Shown here piece by piece: positions 35,156 through 45,145 of a stretch of 64,000 nucleotides of DNA; the stretch's first letter is position 1; each line of letters opens with the position of its first letter. The translations under genes and the position numbers were made by a program. Below the pieces are notes generated by a model that had not been told where the DNA came from, made no database searches, and saw only the letters and a list, made by a program, of their open reading frames with translations. The stretch lies in assembly GCF_022763345.1 (NCBI RefSeq), contig NZ_JALEGS010000111.1:62001-126000 (forward strand). The letters are read 5' to 3'. The stretch comes from Phaeodactylibacter sp. GTDB lineage: Bacteria; Bacteroidota; Bacteroidia; Chitinophagales; Saprospiraceae.

Positions 35156-38100
35156 TTAGTTGAGAATAACTTCGTCCAGGAAAGTCCACAATTCATTGCC
35201 GCGAGCGCCGTGCCATTCCGGAGGAGCACCGTAGTTGTACACTTTGACTTTCACGTATCGGTATTGCCCGGGTTCGAGGTCCAGCTTGTAGCGGTAAACC
35301 TTGAGCTCATGCTCTTCCTGAGGCGGCAGATCCAGGCTACCGATGGGCTGCAGGGCGCCGGGCTGATTCCCGGCCAGCACCTCGATTTTATCGGGTGGGA
35401 AAATGTAAGATTGGGTATCCTTCAAGGCACCCACTTCCAATTCCTTAACGCTGGTAGGCTCCCCGAAGTCAATATCCAAAAAGATGTTGTCTTTGATGCC
35501 GGTCCAGCGGTTGTCGTTGTAGCTCTCGGAACCAATTTCCTGATCAAAGATCAGCTCTGCGCCCTCCTTTCCGTAGGGAAAGTCGCTCTGCGCTACGCTG
35601 TATTTGGGATAGCCGGCCGGCAATCCTGCCAAAACGCTCTGATAATAGGGCTTTTCAAAGAAGGCACTTGGGTTGAGCCCTTCCTCGTAGGCAATAGCCT
35701 TTACCGTGGTGTTTTCCCGAATGGTGAATGGGCCGTTGTAAGGCGTGCTGCTGTCGTCCGGTTCGCTCCCATCCAGGGTATAGTAAATCTTAGCATCCTT
35801 GTTTTTGGAAGCCAGCTCAATGGTACGCTCGGTCCGGAAAAAGGCACCGGGCGCCACATCGTAGGGCGCAGGCGTTCCCACGACCGGAATTTCCGCCACA
35901 GCGGTGTCCTCAAAGTCGCCGGGGAAGGTCGCTGCCGGGTCGCTGCCCCATTGCTTGTTGGGCTCGGGGCCGAGTTCGAAGACCAGCTCGCCCCCCTGCA
36001 TGATCGTTTTGTAATCGATGTAGTTCTTATCATAGGGCTGCCCGTTGAGGGTGACGGACTGCACGTAGATGTTCTCCGGCGACACCTTGTTGGCCAGAAT
36101 GGTGAAATCATCCCCACTTTCCAGATGGATGACCGCTTTGGGGTGAAGGGGCGCGGTCAGCTGGAAAACGCCATCGCCCGGTGCCACCTGATACATTCCC
36201 AGCGCGCTGAGCATATACCATGCCGACATCTGCCCCAGGTCTTCGTTGTTGATGAAGCCTTCCTGCGGATTGGGGTGGTACATCGTGGTTAGTACTTCGT
36301 TGATGTAGCGCTGCGCCAGCCAGGGCTTGCCTACGTAGTTGAACAGGTAAGGCATATGGTGGCCAGGCTCATCCCCGTGCCCGTACTTCCCGATAAACCC
36401 GGAAATGTCCACATGCTGATGCCCTTCAAGGGGCGATTCATTTTGAAAAACACCCTGTAGCCACTGCGCATAGGCCTCCCGTCCGCCGTGGAGCTGCATC
36501 ACGCCTTTCATATCGTGGGGGGAATAAGCCGAATAAGCCCAGATGTTACCCGAGATGTAATGCCCTTTGAGGGAATTCCACTTCGTTGTATCCAGCAGCA
36601 GGTGCTCTCCGGTGGCCGTGATGGGCATAAAATAACCCGTCTGCGGGTCAAAAAAATTGCGGTAGCCGATCGCACGGCGGTCAAATAAAGTTTGGTCTTT
36701 CGTTTTGCCCAGCTTCTCGGCTACCCGGGCTATCGCCCAATCGCAATAATTCTGTTCTGTAGTTTTAGAAACCGATACGCCGGTCTCTGCGGTCACGTAT
36801 CCGTATTTAAGGTATTCGTCCATGCCGTTGAGGTCGCTCACCTGACTGTGCTTGGTGCGGTCAAAGGCGGCATAGCGGATGGCTTCATAAGCTGCATCCA
36901 CATCCACGCCGGGGATGTCCTTCAGCACGGCATCCGCTACGGGCGACACCGCACTGTAGCCAATCATGCAGCGGTTGTCGTAGCCCAGGCATTCCCAGCT
37001 TGGCAGGCCGACATCATCCATGGCTACCCGCGAGGACAGGCTGTTTACAAACTCGGCTGTCTTCCCGGTTTCAATGATGGTAAAGAGGGGGTGTAATCCG
37101 CGGTAAGTATCCCAGGTGGAGAAATTACTGTACTGCGGGATATCACTTTGGCGCACCTTTCCCTCGACGTAGTACCGCCCGTCCGCATCAGAGATGAGGT
37201 TGGGAGAGATAAAGGCGTGGTAAAGCCCGGTGTAAAACAACTTCATCTGACGGTCGGTCGCGCCCTCAATTTCGATTTTGCTCAGGACCTTCGCCCATTC
37301 GCTCCGGGCATTTTCGTGGGCCAGATCGAATCCGTCCACCGCTTCGGCTTCAAAATTAGCTTTGGCGCCCTCAATGGAAATGGAGGACAGCGCCAGGTGG
37401 ACTTCCACGCTTTCCCCTGGTGCCAGATCGAAGCGGACCTGCCCAAGCAGGCCTTTCCCATTGCCTTTATTACCTTCTACCGGCTCCCCTTTGCGTACCA
37501 GGTTAAAGCCAGCCACAGGTTGGGAAAATTTCGCATAGAAGTACTGCGTCCGGTCTCCTGCCGACCAGCCATCGCAATCTTTGTAGCCGACCAGCTCGGT
37601 ATCGGAAATCAGTTCCAGGTAAGTGTCCTGTATATTTTCGTTGATTTGATGATTGGGATCGAAAAGCAGGTAATCCTCCCCTTCCCCATTGAAGGTATAA
37701 CGGTGGTAGCCCATGCGCGTACCAGCTGTAAGCTCCACCAGCACCTCTTCTTCGTGCAGCAGCAGTTTATAATAGCCTGCTGAAGCCGATTCATTATCAT
37801 GGGAAAACCGGGCACGGTAACCTGTATCCGCCTTGCCATCCTCACCTGAGCTTGTATGCGCCTCCCTGGCAGGCATCACCAGGATATCCCCCAGACCAGA
37901 CAAGCCAGGCCCGCTAATGTGCGTATGTGCAAAGCCTTTAACGATGGTATCGTTATAGTGATAGCCGGAGCAATAGTCCCAGGACTTATACTCATTGGAA
38001 GGGCTCAGCTGCACCATCCCAAAGGGCGTCGTCGCTCCGGGAAAGGTGTGCCCGGTGCCGCCCGTGCCAATCATGGGGTCCACAAAAGACAGGTACTTTT

Positions 38101-38203
38101 CTCCGGATGGTGCAGCTTGCTCATTTGAGCTGCCACTGCAGGCAGCCATCATAACCACCAGCAAGAGAAGGATTAGATTTTTTTGCATCGTTGAGTATTG
38201 CAT
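35156..38203 (-). CDS. GH92-family protein with chitobiase/discoidin C-terminus, copy 2; general acid replaced
   Basis: 1015-residue lipoprotein (lipobox ending AAC). Residues about 30-745 are a GH92 domain (VDPMIGTGGTGHTFPGATTP, NNEDLGQMSAW). The position of the general-acid Glu, in the EGN motif of the other two copies, reads ISGNIWAYS, with Ser encoded at 36551-36553. The C-terminal part has a chitobiase-like domain (IYYTLDGSEPDDSSTPYNGP) and a discoidin-like domain ending in LWTFLDEVILN. The start at 38203 overlaps the upstream stop as TAATG. Met6 at 38188 is an alternative. It may act on a substrate whose leaving group needs no acid, or be altered in function. Confidence 0.92.
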   Translation of the reverse strand: MQYSTMQKNLILLLLVVMMAACSGSSNEQAAPSGEKYLSFVDPMIGTGGTGHTFPGATTPFGMVQLSPSNEYKSWDYCSGYHYNDTIVKGFAHTHISGPGLSGLGDILVMPAREAHTSSGEDGKADTGYRARFSHDNESASAGYYKLLLHEEEVLVELTAGTRMGYHRYTFNGEGEDYLLFDPNHQINENIQDTYLELISDTELVGYKDCDGWSAGDRTQYFYAKFSQPVAGFNLVRKGEPVEGNKGNGKGLLGQVRFDLAPGESVEVHLALSSISIEGAKANFEAEAVDGFDLAHENARSEWAKVLSKIEIEGATDRQMKLFYTGLYHAFISPNLISDADGRYYVEGKVRQSDIPQYSNFSTWDTYRGLHPLFTIIETGKTAEFVNSLSSRVAMDDVGLPSWECLGYDNRCMIGYSAVSPVADAVLKDIPGVDVDAAYEAIRYAAFDRTKHSQVSDLNGMDEYLKYGYVTAETGVSVSKTTEQNYCDWAIARVAEKLGKTKDQTLFDRRAIGYRNFFDPQTGYFMPITATGEHLLLDTTKWNSLKGHYISGNIWAYSAYSPHDMKGVMQLHGGREAYAQWLQGVFQNESPLEGHQHVDISGFIGKYGHGDEPGHHMPYLFNYVGKPWLAQRYINEVLTTMYHPNPQEGFINNEDLGQMSAWYMLSALGMYQVAPGDGVFQLTAPLHPKAVIHLESGDDFTILANKVSPENIYVQSVTLNGQPYDKNYIDYKTIMQGGELVFELGPEPNKQWGSDPAATFPGDFEDTAVAEIPVVGTPAPYDVAPGAFFRTERTIELASKNKDAKIYYTLDGSEPDDSSTPYNGPFTIRENTTVKAIAYEEGLNPSAFFEKPYYQSVLAGLPAGYPKYSVAQSDFPYGKEGAELIFDQEIGSESYNDNRWTGIKDNIFLDIDFGEPTSVKELEVGALKDTQSYIFPPDKIEVLAGNQPGALQPIGSLDLPPQEEHELKVYRYKLDLEPGQYRYVKVKVYNYGAPPEWHGARGNELWTFLDEVILN

Positions 38204-40737
38204 TATTCGGTATAGGAATCATAGACGGACAGCAGGCGGACTGGCGGCCAGCCCTGCTCCGGTGGTTCGGACAAGGTAAGTTCCAAAGTTTTAGGCTCCC
38301 CCGGGCAAAGATCAAAGAAGTTGTCGGAAAAATTGCCCGGCAGGCCTTCCAGGCTGAGGTACAGCCCCATCACCAACACGCTGGATTGCAAGGTAACGCT
38401 GAGTTGCGCCCCATTGGCCTCCGTACTGACTTTAACCTTGGGTACGGGCAGGTGCAAATCGCGGGCAGGCACCAGATAGGCGGTTTGGTCGTAGGCTACC
38501 CCTTCGCTATCAGACAATTGGACCCGTATCCATAAATCAGCAGCATCGTAGTCTGCTGCTGCTGTTTTCAACTCTTCCAGCCCGACCAGCGCTTTGCCAT
38601 TAGCTGGCATATTCAGGCTTTTTTCCTCCAGCCACAAGCGTTCGCCACTCAGGCGGTAGAGCCCGGTACTCAGGCGGAGGCGCTTATCTTCAGGTTCATC
38701 AGAAACTATAGTGGCAGACCAGTCTTCTTCGTCCGTTTCCAGTACGACCAGTAAGGGGCTAAACGCCTGCCGGACCGCATAATGCAGGGCTTTCCACTGC
38801 CCGTAGTAGTCGATGCCCGACCAGGACGCTACCGGCCAGCAGTCATTGAGCTGCCAGTAGAGGGTACCCATGCAGAAAGGCTTGGCTTTGCGATGGGCTT
38901 CGATGGCAATGCGTATGCCCTCCGCCTGCAGCAGTTGGCTGAGGTAGAGGAAGGTTTCAAAGTCTTTGGGCTCCCGGTAGTGCTGTAGCAGGTACTTGCG
39001 TATAATGCCATTGCCCCGGGGGTGCTTTTGGTGGAGCTGCATGACCGGCGACTCAATCGACCAGTCTTCAGGCTCTGCATAACGCCGGACCGAATCCAGC
39101 AGGGGGAAGGACTGAAACCCATACTCGCTCATGAAGCGGGGCACCGCCCATTTGTAGGTGGAAAATGGCGCCTCTTCGTGCCAAACACCCCAGTAGTGGA
39201 CATCTCCCTTATCGTAGTTATCATGGTCAGAATAATCGTATACCGGTGAAGAAGGCAGATAATTGCGTGTAGGGTCATGCTCTGCTACAAGTTCAGGCAG
39301 GACTGCTTCAAACAGCCGCTCGTAATCGTCAGCCATAAGCTTGCAGTCTGCTTCGTTGTAGCCATATTCTTTTTGCCAGCCCCAGTGCTGCCAGCCCACG
39401 GCGATTTCATTATTGCCACACCATAAAGCCAGGCTGGGATGCCCTTTCAGCCGGTGAATATTGTAAATGGCTTCGGCCCGGATATTGTCCAGAAAATCAG
39501 GATCGCCCGGGTACATGGTGCAGGCAAACATAAAATCCTGCCACACCATAATGCCATACTCATCGGCCAGATCGTAAAAGAGGTCGGATTCATAAATACC
39601 GCCGCCCCAAATGCGTACCATATTCATATTGGCAGCTGCCATATCCTCAAATACCTGCCGGTAATGCGCTTCCGTAGGCCGGTCCAGAAAGCTATCTTGC
39701 GGGATGTAGTTGGCTCCTTTGGCGAAGAGGGCTTGTCCGTTGACTTCTAAGTGGAAGCTGCAGCCCTCCTCATCGGCCTCTCGTATGAGCTGTATGGTGC
39801 ACAAGCCAAACCGGCCCGTCTTTTGGTCAATAGTCTCATCAGCATGCTTCAACTGCCAGTTCAAATCGTAAAGCACCGGCGCTCCCCAACTGCGGGGCCA
39901 CCAATAGTCTGCGCCCTGCAAGGCCACATCAAATGCAATCGTATGCTCACCGGGCTGCAGCTGAACGGTATGCTCAAAAACCCAGCGCCCCTGACCGACA
40001 TTCAGCGCTAAGGTGTACGCCCCGGCAATCGTAGCGGCTACCGTCACCTCTGCCCGCGCCACGCCTCCTGTCTCGGTAAGCGATTGGGTGACCAGATTGG
40101 CCGTCTTCATTCGGGCCGTATCAAAACTAATCAGCTCCACCGGGCGCCAGACACCGGAAGTCACAAACCGTGGGCCCCAGTCCCATCCATAGTGATAAGG
40201 TGCCTTGCGGGTAAATACACTCAGCTTTTCCTCAGCGTGGTCATTGCCGGCCGGGTAGGTAAAACCAACTGCTTCTGCCTTTGCCTGTACCTCCCGAATG
40301 GGCGAACGGAATCGGATGCGCAGCTCATTGGCGCCAGGCCGAAGCATAGGGCCAACCTCTGCCTCGTAACCAAGGAACATGTTTTGGGCTGTCAGAATGA
40401 GCTGCCCGTTCAGGAATACATCTGCATAAGTATCCAACCCGTGAAAAACCATCAGATGCTGGTCCAGGTCAAGCCGGCGATCGTCTATCTCAAAAGTGGT
40501 TTGGTATACCCAGTCCTCCTTCTCTATCCATTGCAGCTCCTTTTCATTGGTGCGGTAAAAGGGGTCAGGGATGAGCCCTTGCCGAAGCAGATCGGAGAAG
40601 TTATTCCCCGGGACTTGCGCGGGCAGCCAATCCGTATCTCCTGCTTTTCGGAAAGCCCAGTTTTGAAGCAGCGGCGTTCGCTCCACTCTTATGGTTGCCG
40701 CAGAGGCCATTTGCTGTTGATAGTTTGTGTGAGGCAT
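38203..40737 (-). CDS. GH2 beta-mannosidase, cytoplasmic
   Basis: 844-residue GH2-family beta-mannosidase. The sugar-binding domain starts near residue 25, the immunoglobulin-like domain follows (ending before QLIREADEEG), and the TIM barrel carries the acid/base Glu444 in WCGNNEIAVGW and the nucleophile Glu538 in MSEYGF. Motifs such as YHYGWDWGPRFVTSGVWRPV are typical of beta-mannosidases. No signal peptide is visible, so it probably acts inside the cell, for example on Man-beta-1,4-GlcNAc left after GH92 trimming of an N-glycan core. It leads a four-gene operon with two GH92 genes and a sulfatase. Confidence 0.93.
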   Translation of the reverse strand: MPHTNYQQQMASAATIRVERTPLLQNWAFRKAGDTDWLPAQVPGNNFSDLLRQGLIPDPFYRTNEKELQWIEKEDWVYQTTFEIDDRRLDLDQHLMVFHGLDTYADVFLNGQLILTAQNMFLGYEAEVGPMLRPGANELRIRFRSPIREVQAKAEAVGFTYPAGNDHAEEKLSVFTRKAPYHYGWDWGPRFVTSGVWRPVELISFDTARMKTANLVTQSLTETGGVARAEVTVAATIAGAYTLALNVGQGRWVFEHTVQLQPGEHTIAFDVALQGADYWWPRSWGAPVLYDLNWQLKHADETIDQKTGRFGLCTIQLIREADEEGCSFHLEVNGQALFAKGANYIPQDSFLDRPTEAHYRQVFEDMAAANMNMVRIWGGGIYESDLFYDLADEYGIMVWQDFMFACTMYPGDPDFLDNIRAEAIYNIHRLKGHPSLALWCGNNEIAVGWQHWGWQKEYGYNEADCKLMADDYERLFEAVLPELVAEHDPTRNYLPSSPVYDYSDHDNYDKGDVHYWGVWHEEAPFSTYKWAVPRFMSEYGFQSFPLLDSVRRYAEPEDWSIESPVMQLHQKHPRGNGIIRKYLLQHYREPKDFETFLYLSQLLQAEGIRIAIEAHRKAKPFCMGTLYWQLNDCWPVASWSGIDYYGQWKALHYAVRQAFSPLLVVLETDEEDWSATIVSDEPEDKRLRLSTGLYRLSGERLWLEEKSLNMPANGKALVGLEELKTAAADYDAADLWIRVQLSDSEGVAYDQTAYLVPARDLHLPVPKVKVSTEANGAQLSVTLQSSVLVMGLYLSLEGLPGNFSDNFFDLCPGEPKTLELTLSEPPEQGWPPVRLLSVYDSYTE

Positions 40738-40942
40738 GTCGTTCTTGAGTAGTAGTGCAATCGGTCCGATAGCGCGCTTTAGCTACAACGCACGCCCGGC
40801 ACCTCTGCATAGTTTGAGATATTTGGGCTCTGAAATTACTAAAAAAAGTAAAAACCAGCAATAAAGCGCATATTTTTTGCCGATTTTAATTCAAACACGC
40901 ATAAACAAGAAAAAAGCTGCAAGTTTTTATGTACTTTAGGCC

Positions 40943-41746
40943 ATGCTAACCGGCAGCCCCACCAACCAAACGAAACCTGCCGCAACCACGGAAACTATGC
41001 TAAAGGAAGAACGGCAGAGCATGATTCTGGAAATCATCAATCTGCGGAACAAGATCAAGTCAACAGAGCTGAGTGATCATCTGGGGGTCTCAGAAGATAC
41101 CGTGCGGCGCGACCTCCGCGAACTGGCAGAAGGCGGCTTCATCAAAAAGGTACATGGGGGGGCGCTAGCCAACCCGAAAACGCCGGAGGCTGTGCACCGC
41201 CAAAACGGCACCCCCAGCCCGGAGGCTACGCTTATCGCTCAGAAAGCAACCACTCTGCTGCGGGATGGCATGGTGCTGCTCATGGACGGCGGCCCGGTCA
41301 CGCTTTCCCTCATCGATCAAATTCCGGCGGAACTGGAACTTACCATTTTCACCAATTCCATCGCTGCTGCCGAACGCCTCGCGACCCTTTCCAACATCAG
41401 CACCTACCTGCTGGGTGGTAAAATCACGGGCCGCAACCGGCTCACCGCGGGGGTTGAAGTGGTAAGGGCGATTGAGGAACTGCACGCTGACCTTTGCCTT
41501 ATCAACGCATCAAGCCTGCACGAAACAATAGGGCTCACGAGCAACAACCGGGACATCGCGATCGTCAAACGGGCCATGATCGCCTCTGCCGCCCGCACCT
41601 CCGTATGCTGCCCCTCTGAGCACCTGGGACAAATACAGCCTTTTAAAGTGGCTAAACTTAATGGGTTTTCCACACTGATCACCGACCTGCTACCCGAAGA
41701 TGACGCCCTGGAGGGCATGAGCCGGCAGGTTTTACAAATCCTGTAA
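40943..41746 (+). CDS. DeoR/GlpR-family transcriptional regulator
   Basis: 267-residue repressor-type protein. The N-terminal helix-turn-helix is clear (STELSDHLGVSEDTVRRDLR and GFIKKVHGGA), followed by the C-terminal DeoR sensor domain that binds phosphorylated sugars (DGGPVTLSLIDQIP, GLTSNNRDIAIVKRAMI). It lies between two divergent mannosidase operons and 17 bases before the third GH92 gene, so it probably controls both and its own transcription in response to a sugar phosphate such as mannose- or fructose-phosphate. An in-frame ATG at 40997 is an alternative start that fits the usual family N-terminus. Confidence 0.9.
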   Translation: MLTGSPTNQTKPAATTETMLKEERQSMILEIINLRNKIKSTELSDHLGVSEDTVRRDLRELAEGGFIKKVHGGALANPKTPEAVHRQNGTPSPEATLIAQKATTLLRDGMVLLMDGGPVTLSLIDQIPAELELTIFTNSIAAAERLATLSNISTYLLGGKITGRNRLTAGVEVVRAIEELHADLCLINASSLHETIGLTSNNRDIAIVKRAMIASAARTSVCCPSEHLGQIQPFKVAKLNGFSTLITDLLPEDDALEGMSRQVLQIL

Positions 41747-41763
41747 TCCAAAACAAACGATAC

Positions 41764-44052
41764 ATGCAAGCAAAACGGCACTTCTTAAACTCTATTTTTT
41801 GTATTGCCCCTCTGCTTATTGCGCTAAGCACGCAGGCACAGTCTCCTTCCGACTGGGTCAACCCGTTTATCGGCACCTCCAACTTTGGAGCTACCCATCC
41901 CGGTGCACAGTACCCGCACGCTTTAGCTTCCGTCACTCCATTTAATGTTGCCTTCCGGGAAGGGGCCGAGAACCCCATCGAAAAGGATGCAGGCTGGAAC
42001 TCCCGGTCCTACATTCAGGAAAATGGCTTTCTCACCGGCTTCAGCCATGCCAACCTGAGTGGTGTGGGCTGCCCGGAACTGGGCGTTTTGCTCCTAATGC
42101 CCACCACCGGCGAGCGCCGTTTCGACCCGGCAGTATACGGCAGTACTTATCGGGATGAGAAAGCCACACCAGGCTATTACAGCTGCCACCTTAATGCATA
42201 CGATGTCAAGGCTGAAGTGAGCAGTACCTTGCGCACCGGCATCAGCCGCTATACCTTCCCGGCGGGCGAATCGCACGTCCTGCTCAACCTCGGCCTCGGG
42301 CTGACCAACGAAACGGGCGGCATGGTCAAAGTCAACTCCCCTCAGGAGGTGGAAGGCTACCGTATGATTGGCACCTTCTGCTATACCCCGGAGGATGTGC
42401 GCCCGGTCTACTTCGTGGCACAGCTTAGCCAGCCGGCTCAATCGTTTGGCACCTGGAAAAAAATGCCTGAATACAAGGGCCCCGAAGGCGACTGGACAAA
42501 GTACAACAACACCTGGAAACCCTACGAGGGCTTTATGCAGGAAATGGCCGGCGATGACGTTGGCGCCTACTTCTCCTTTGATACGAGAGCTGGCGAGACC
42601 ATCGAGGTCAAGCTGGGTATTTCCTACGTCAGCATTGAGAATGCCCGGGCCAATTTAGAAGCCGAACAGCCCGGTTTTGACTTTGAGGGCATCCGAAGAG
42701 CCAGCAAAGACCGCTGGGACGAACTCCTGGGCAGGGCACAGGTGAAAGGCACAGACGAGCAGAAAACTTTGTTCTACACTGCTCTTTACCATAGCCTTAT
42801 CCATCCCAATATCCTGCAAGACGTAAACGGGGAATACCCCCTCATGGGGCAGCCCGGCGTGGGCAGAATGGAAGACGGGCGCAACCGGTACACTGTCTTT
42901 TCTCTATGGGATACCTACCGGAATGTCCACCCTCTGCTCAGCCTGCTCTACCCTGACCTGCAGGAAGAGATGGTGCAGACGATGGTAGATATGTACGAGG
43001 AAAGCGGATGGCTGCCTAAATGGGAACTCCTGAGCATGGAAACCAATGTAATGGTAGGCGACCCCGGCACCCCTGTGATTGCCGATACCTACCTGAGGGG
43101 CATCCGAGGGTTTGATATTGAAAAAGCCTATGCCGCCGCCTGGAAAGCCGCCACCACTCCGGAGGCAGAGAACCCGCTGCGCCCGGACTTTGATGCCTAC
43201 GCACAGCTGGGATATGTGCCTATGGACGGGGAAGACCTGTACGGCGGCAGTGTGTCCACCGCACTGGAGTACTACCTTTCGGACTGGACACTCGCCCAAC
43301 TGGCCAAAGCCCTTGGCAAAACGGCTGATGCACAGCTACTGGAAAAACGAGCGAAAGGATACCTTCACTATCTCGACCCCGAAACCGGCATGCTGCGCCC
43401 CAAATATGCAGATGGGCGCTTCTACGAAAACTTTGACCCCGAGGAAGGAAAAAACTTTGAGCCGGTGACTGGCTTTGTGGAGGGCACCGCCTGGCAATAC
43501 CGCTTTTATGTGCCCCATGACATCCCCTTCCTGATGGATACCCTGGGCGGAAATAATACTTTTGTCGAAGCCTTGAACACCTGCTTCGCCGATGATCAGT
43601 ACGATGTGGCCAACGAACCGGACATTACCTACCCGTTCCTTTACAACTATGTGCCTGGTGCCGAATGGCGCACGCAACAGCAAGTATTGGACATCATCGA
43701 CAAGCATTACACCAATACCCCCGGCGGTATTCCCGGCAATGACGATACCGGCACCCTCTCCACCTGGCTCGCCTTCAGTATGATGGGGCTCTACCCCGTT
43801 TGCCCGGCAGATATGGACTACGCGGTATTCACCCCTGCTTTGGAAGAAGTCCGCCTGCAATTGCACCCGGATTACTACCCGGGCAGAGAACTGGTCATAC
43901 AGGCGCCCCGCAAAACACCGGGCGCTATTTACATCAAAAAAGCCCGTTTTGAAGGGCAACCGCTCGGGCGGCTTTTCCTAAGCCACCAAAAGCTGGTGGA
44001 AGGCGGCACGCTCCAACTCGACCTTACAACCAAACCTAAAAAGAAGCAATAA
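41764..44052 (+). CDS. GH92 alpha-mannosidase, copy 3
   Basis: 762-residue exported GH92 enzyme with a cleavable signal peptide (1-26, ending TQAQ) rather than a lipobox. It starts WVNPFIGTSNFGATHPGAQY, keeps the general-acid motif as VEGTAWQYRFYVPHD, and has the base motif in the form PGNDDTGTLSTW, different from copy 1 (GDEDNGQ) and copy 2 (NNEDLGQ). The three GH92 proteins therefore belong to different subgroups and probably attack different linkages. The stop overlaps the start of the CBM9-like gene by one base (TAATG). Confidence 0.93.
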   Translation: MQAKRHFLNSIFCIAPLLIALSTQAQSPSDWVNPFIGTSNFGATHPGAQYPHALASVTPFNVAFREGAENPIEKDAGWNSRSYIQENGFLTGFSHANLSGVGCPELGVLLLMPTTGERRFDPAVYGSTYRDEKATPGYYSCHLNAYDVKAEVSSTLRTGISRYTFPAGESHVLLNLGLGLTNETGGMVKVNSPQEVEGYRMIGTFCYTPEDVRPVYFVAQLSQPAQSFGTWKKMPEYKGPEGDWTKYNNTWKPYEGFMQEMAGDDVGAYFSFDTRAGETIEVKLGISYVSIENARANLEAEQPGFDFEGIRRASKDRWDELLGRAQVKGTDEQKTLFYTALYHSLIHPNILQDVNGEYPLMGQPGVGRMEDGRNRYTVFSLWDTYRNVHPLLSLLYPDLQEEMVQTMVDMYEESGWLPKWELLSMETNVMVGDPGTPVIADTYLRGIRGFDIEKAYAAAWKAATTPEAENPLRPDFDAYAQLGYVPMDGEDLYGGSVSTALEYYLSDWTLAQLAKALGKTADAQLLEKRAKGYLHYLDPETGMLRPKYADGRFYENFDPEEGKNFEPVTGFVEGTAWQYRFYVPHDIPFLMDTLGGNNTFVEALNTCFADDQYDVANEPDITYPFLYNYVPGAEWRTQQQVLDIIDKHYTNTPGGIPGNDDTGTLSTWLAFSMMGLYPVCPADMDYAVFTPALEEVRLQLHPDYYPGRELVIQAPRKTPGAIYIKKARFEGQPLGRLFLSHQKLVEGGTLQLDLTTKPKKKQ

Positions 44053-45134
44053 TGATAAAGCACCTTTGTTTTTGGATAGCCGTATTGGCGCTGCCCATCG
44101 GATTGCTGGCACAACAGCACGAACTCTACCAATTCAGCCCCCGGCAGTACGTCTGCCAGTACGTGGACAGCCCGCTTATTATTGATGGCAAACTGGATGA
44201 GAAAGCCTGGAAACAGGCCGAAACCACAGATAAATTCATCGATATAGAGGGTACGATCAGGCCTCTGCCCTACTACGACACAAGGGCAAAAATGCTCTGG
44301 GATTCCCAATACTTCTACATTGCCGTAGAACTGGAGGAGCCTCACCTCTGGGCCACCTACGACAAAAGGGATATGGTCATTTTCCATGAGAATGACTTTG
44401 AAGTCTTCATTGATCCGGATGGGGACACCCACCACTACTACGAGCTGGAAATCAATGCATTGGGCACCCTATGGGACCTTATCCTCACCCGCCCCTACCG
44501 TGATGGCGGTAAAGCGGTTGATGCCTGGGATATCAAAGGGCTCCAATCCGGCGTACACCTCAACGGCACCCTCAACAACCCAGATGATGAAGACCAAGGG
44601 TGGACCGTGGAATTGGCTTTCCCATGGTCGGTACTGGAAGAACTGGCTCCGCACCCCGGGCCACCCAACGATCAGGAAATCTGGCGGGTCAACTTCTCCA
44701 GGGTGCAATGGCGCACCGAAACGGAAGACGGCCAGTACGTAAAGGAAAAAGACCCGGTCACCGGACAGCCCTACCCGGAGCACAATTGGGTGTGGTCCCC
44801 ACAGGGCGCTATTGCCATGCATCAGCCGGAAACCTGGGGATTGGTACAATTTTCCAGCGCCCCTGTAGGCAAACGGGCTCGATTCAACGAGCAGCCCAAC
44901 CTGGAAGCCATCCGCTGGCAACTGCGGCAGCTGTACTACAAACAACACGCCTGGAAGGAAGCCAATGGCACCTTCACCGATGACCCTGCCCAGCTCGGGC
45001 TGGAAGGCGAGCCTGTTCAGGTCATCGCCGGAGCCGACTTCTTCCTGGCCACGTACGAGTTAGGCGACCTGAAACTACGGATACGGGAAGACGGGAAACT
45101 GGACCACATACAGCCTAAGGAAGAAGAGGAATAA
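44052..45134 (+). CDS. Exported CBM9-like carbohydrate-binding protein
   Basis: 360-residue exported protein with a signal peptide (1-21, ending LAQ) and a family-9-like carbohydrate-binding (DOMON-fold) domain, seen in IDGKLDEKAWKQAE, AKMLWDSQYFYIAVELEEP, NDFEVFIDPDGDTHHYYELE and WTVELAFPW. In Bacteroidota such proteins are usually encoded in glycan-degrading loci and are thought to bind sugars at the cell surface or in the periplasm. No catalytic domain is visible. It is coupled by a TAATG overlap to the GH92 gene before it. Confidence 0.88.
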   Translation: MIKHLCFWIAVLALPIGLLAQQHELYQFSPRQYVCQYVDSPLIIDGKLDEKAWKQAETTDKFIDIEGTIRPLPYYDTRAKMLWDSQYFYIAVELEEPHLWATYDKRDMVIFHENDFEVFIDPDGDTHHYYELEINALGTLWDLILTRPYRDGGKAVDAWDIKGLQSGVHLNGTLNNPDDEDQGWTVELAFPWSVLEELAPHPGPPNDQEIWRVNFSRVQWRTETEDGQYVKEKDPVTGQPYPEHNWVWSPQGAIAMHQPETWGLVQFSSAPVGKRARFNEQPNLEAIRWQLRQLYYKQHAWKEANGTFTDDPAQLGLEGEPVQVIAGADFFLATYELGDLKLRIREDGKLDHIQPKEEEE

Positions 45135-45145
45135 ACGAACCACGA

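Noticed and set aside
34262..36292. A 676-codon plus-strand frame opposite two GH92 genes
   Set aside because: It spans the boundary of two well-supported glycosidase genes on the other strand, and its translation has no family features.
40932..40939. TACTTTAG just before the DeoR start as a -7 promoter element
   Set aside because: It is one mismatch from consensus, and the transcription start would fall at or inside the start codon, so it is unlikely to be used with this start.
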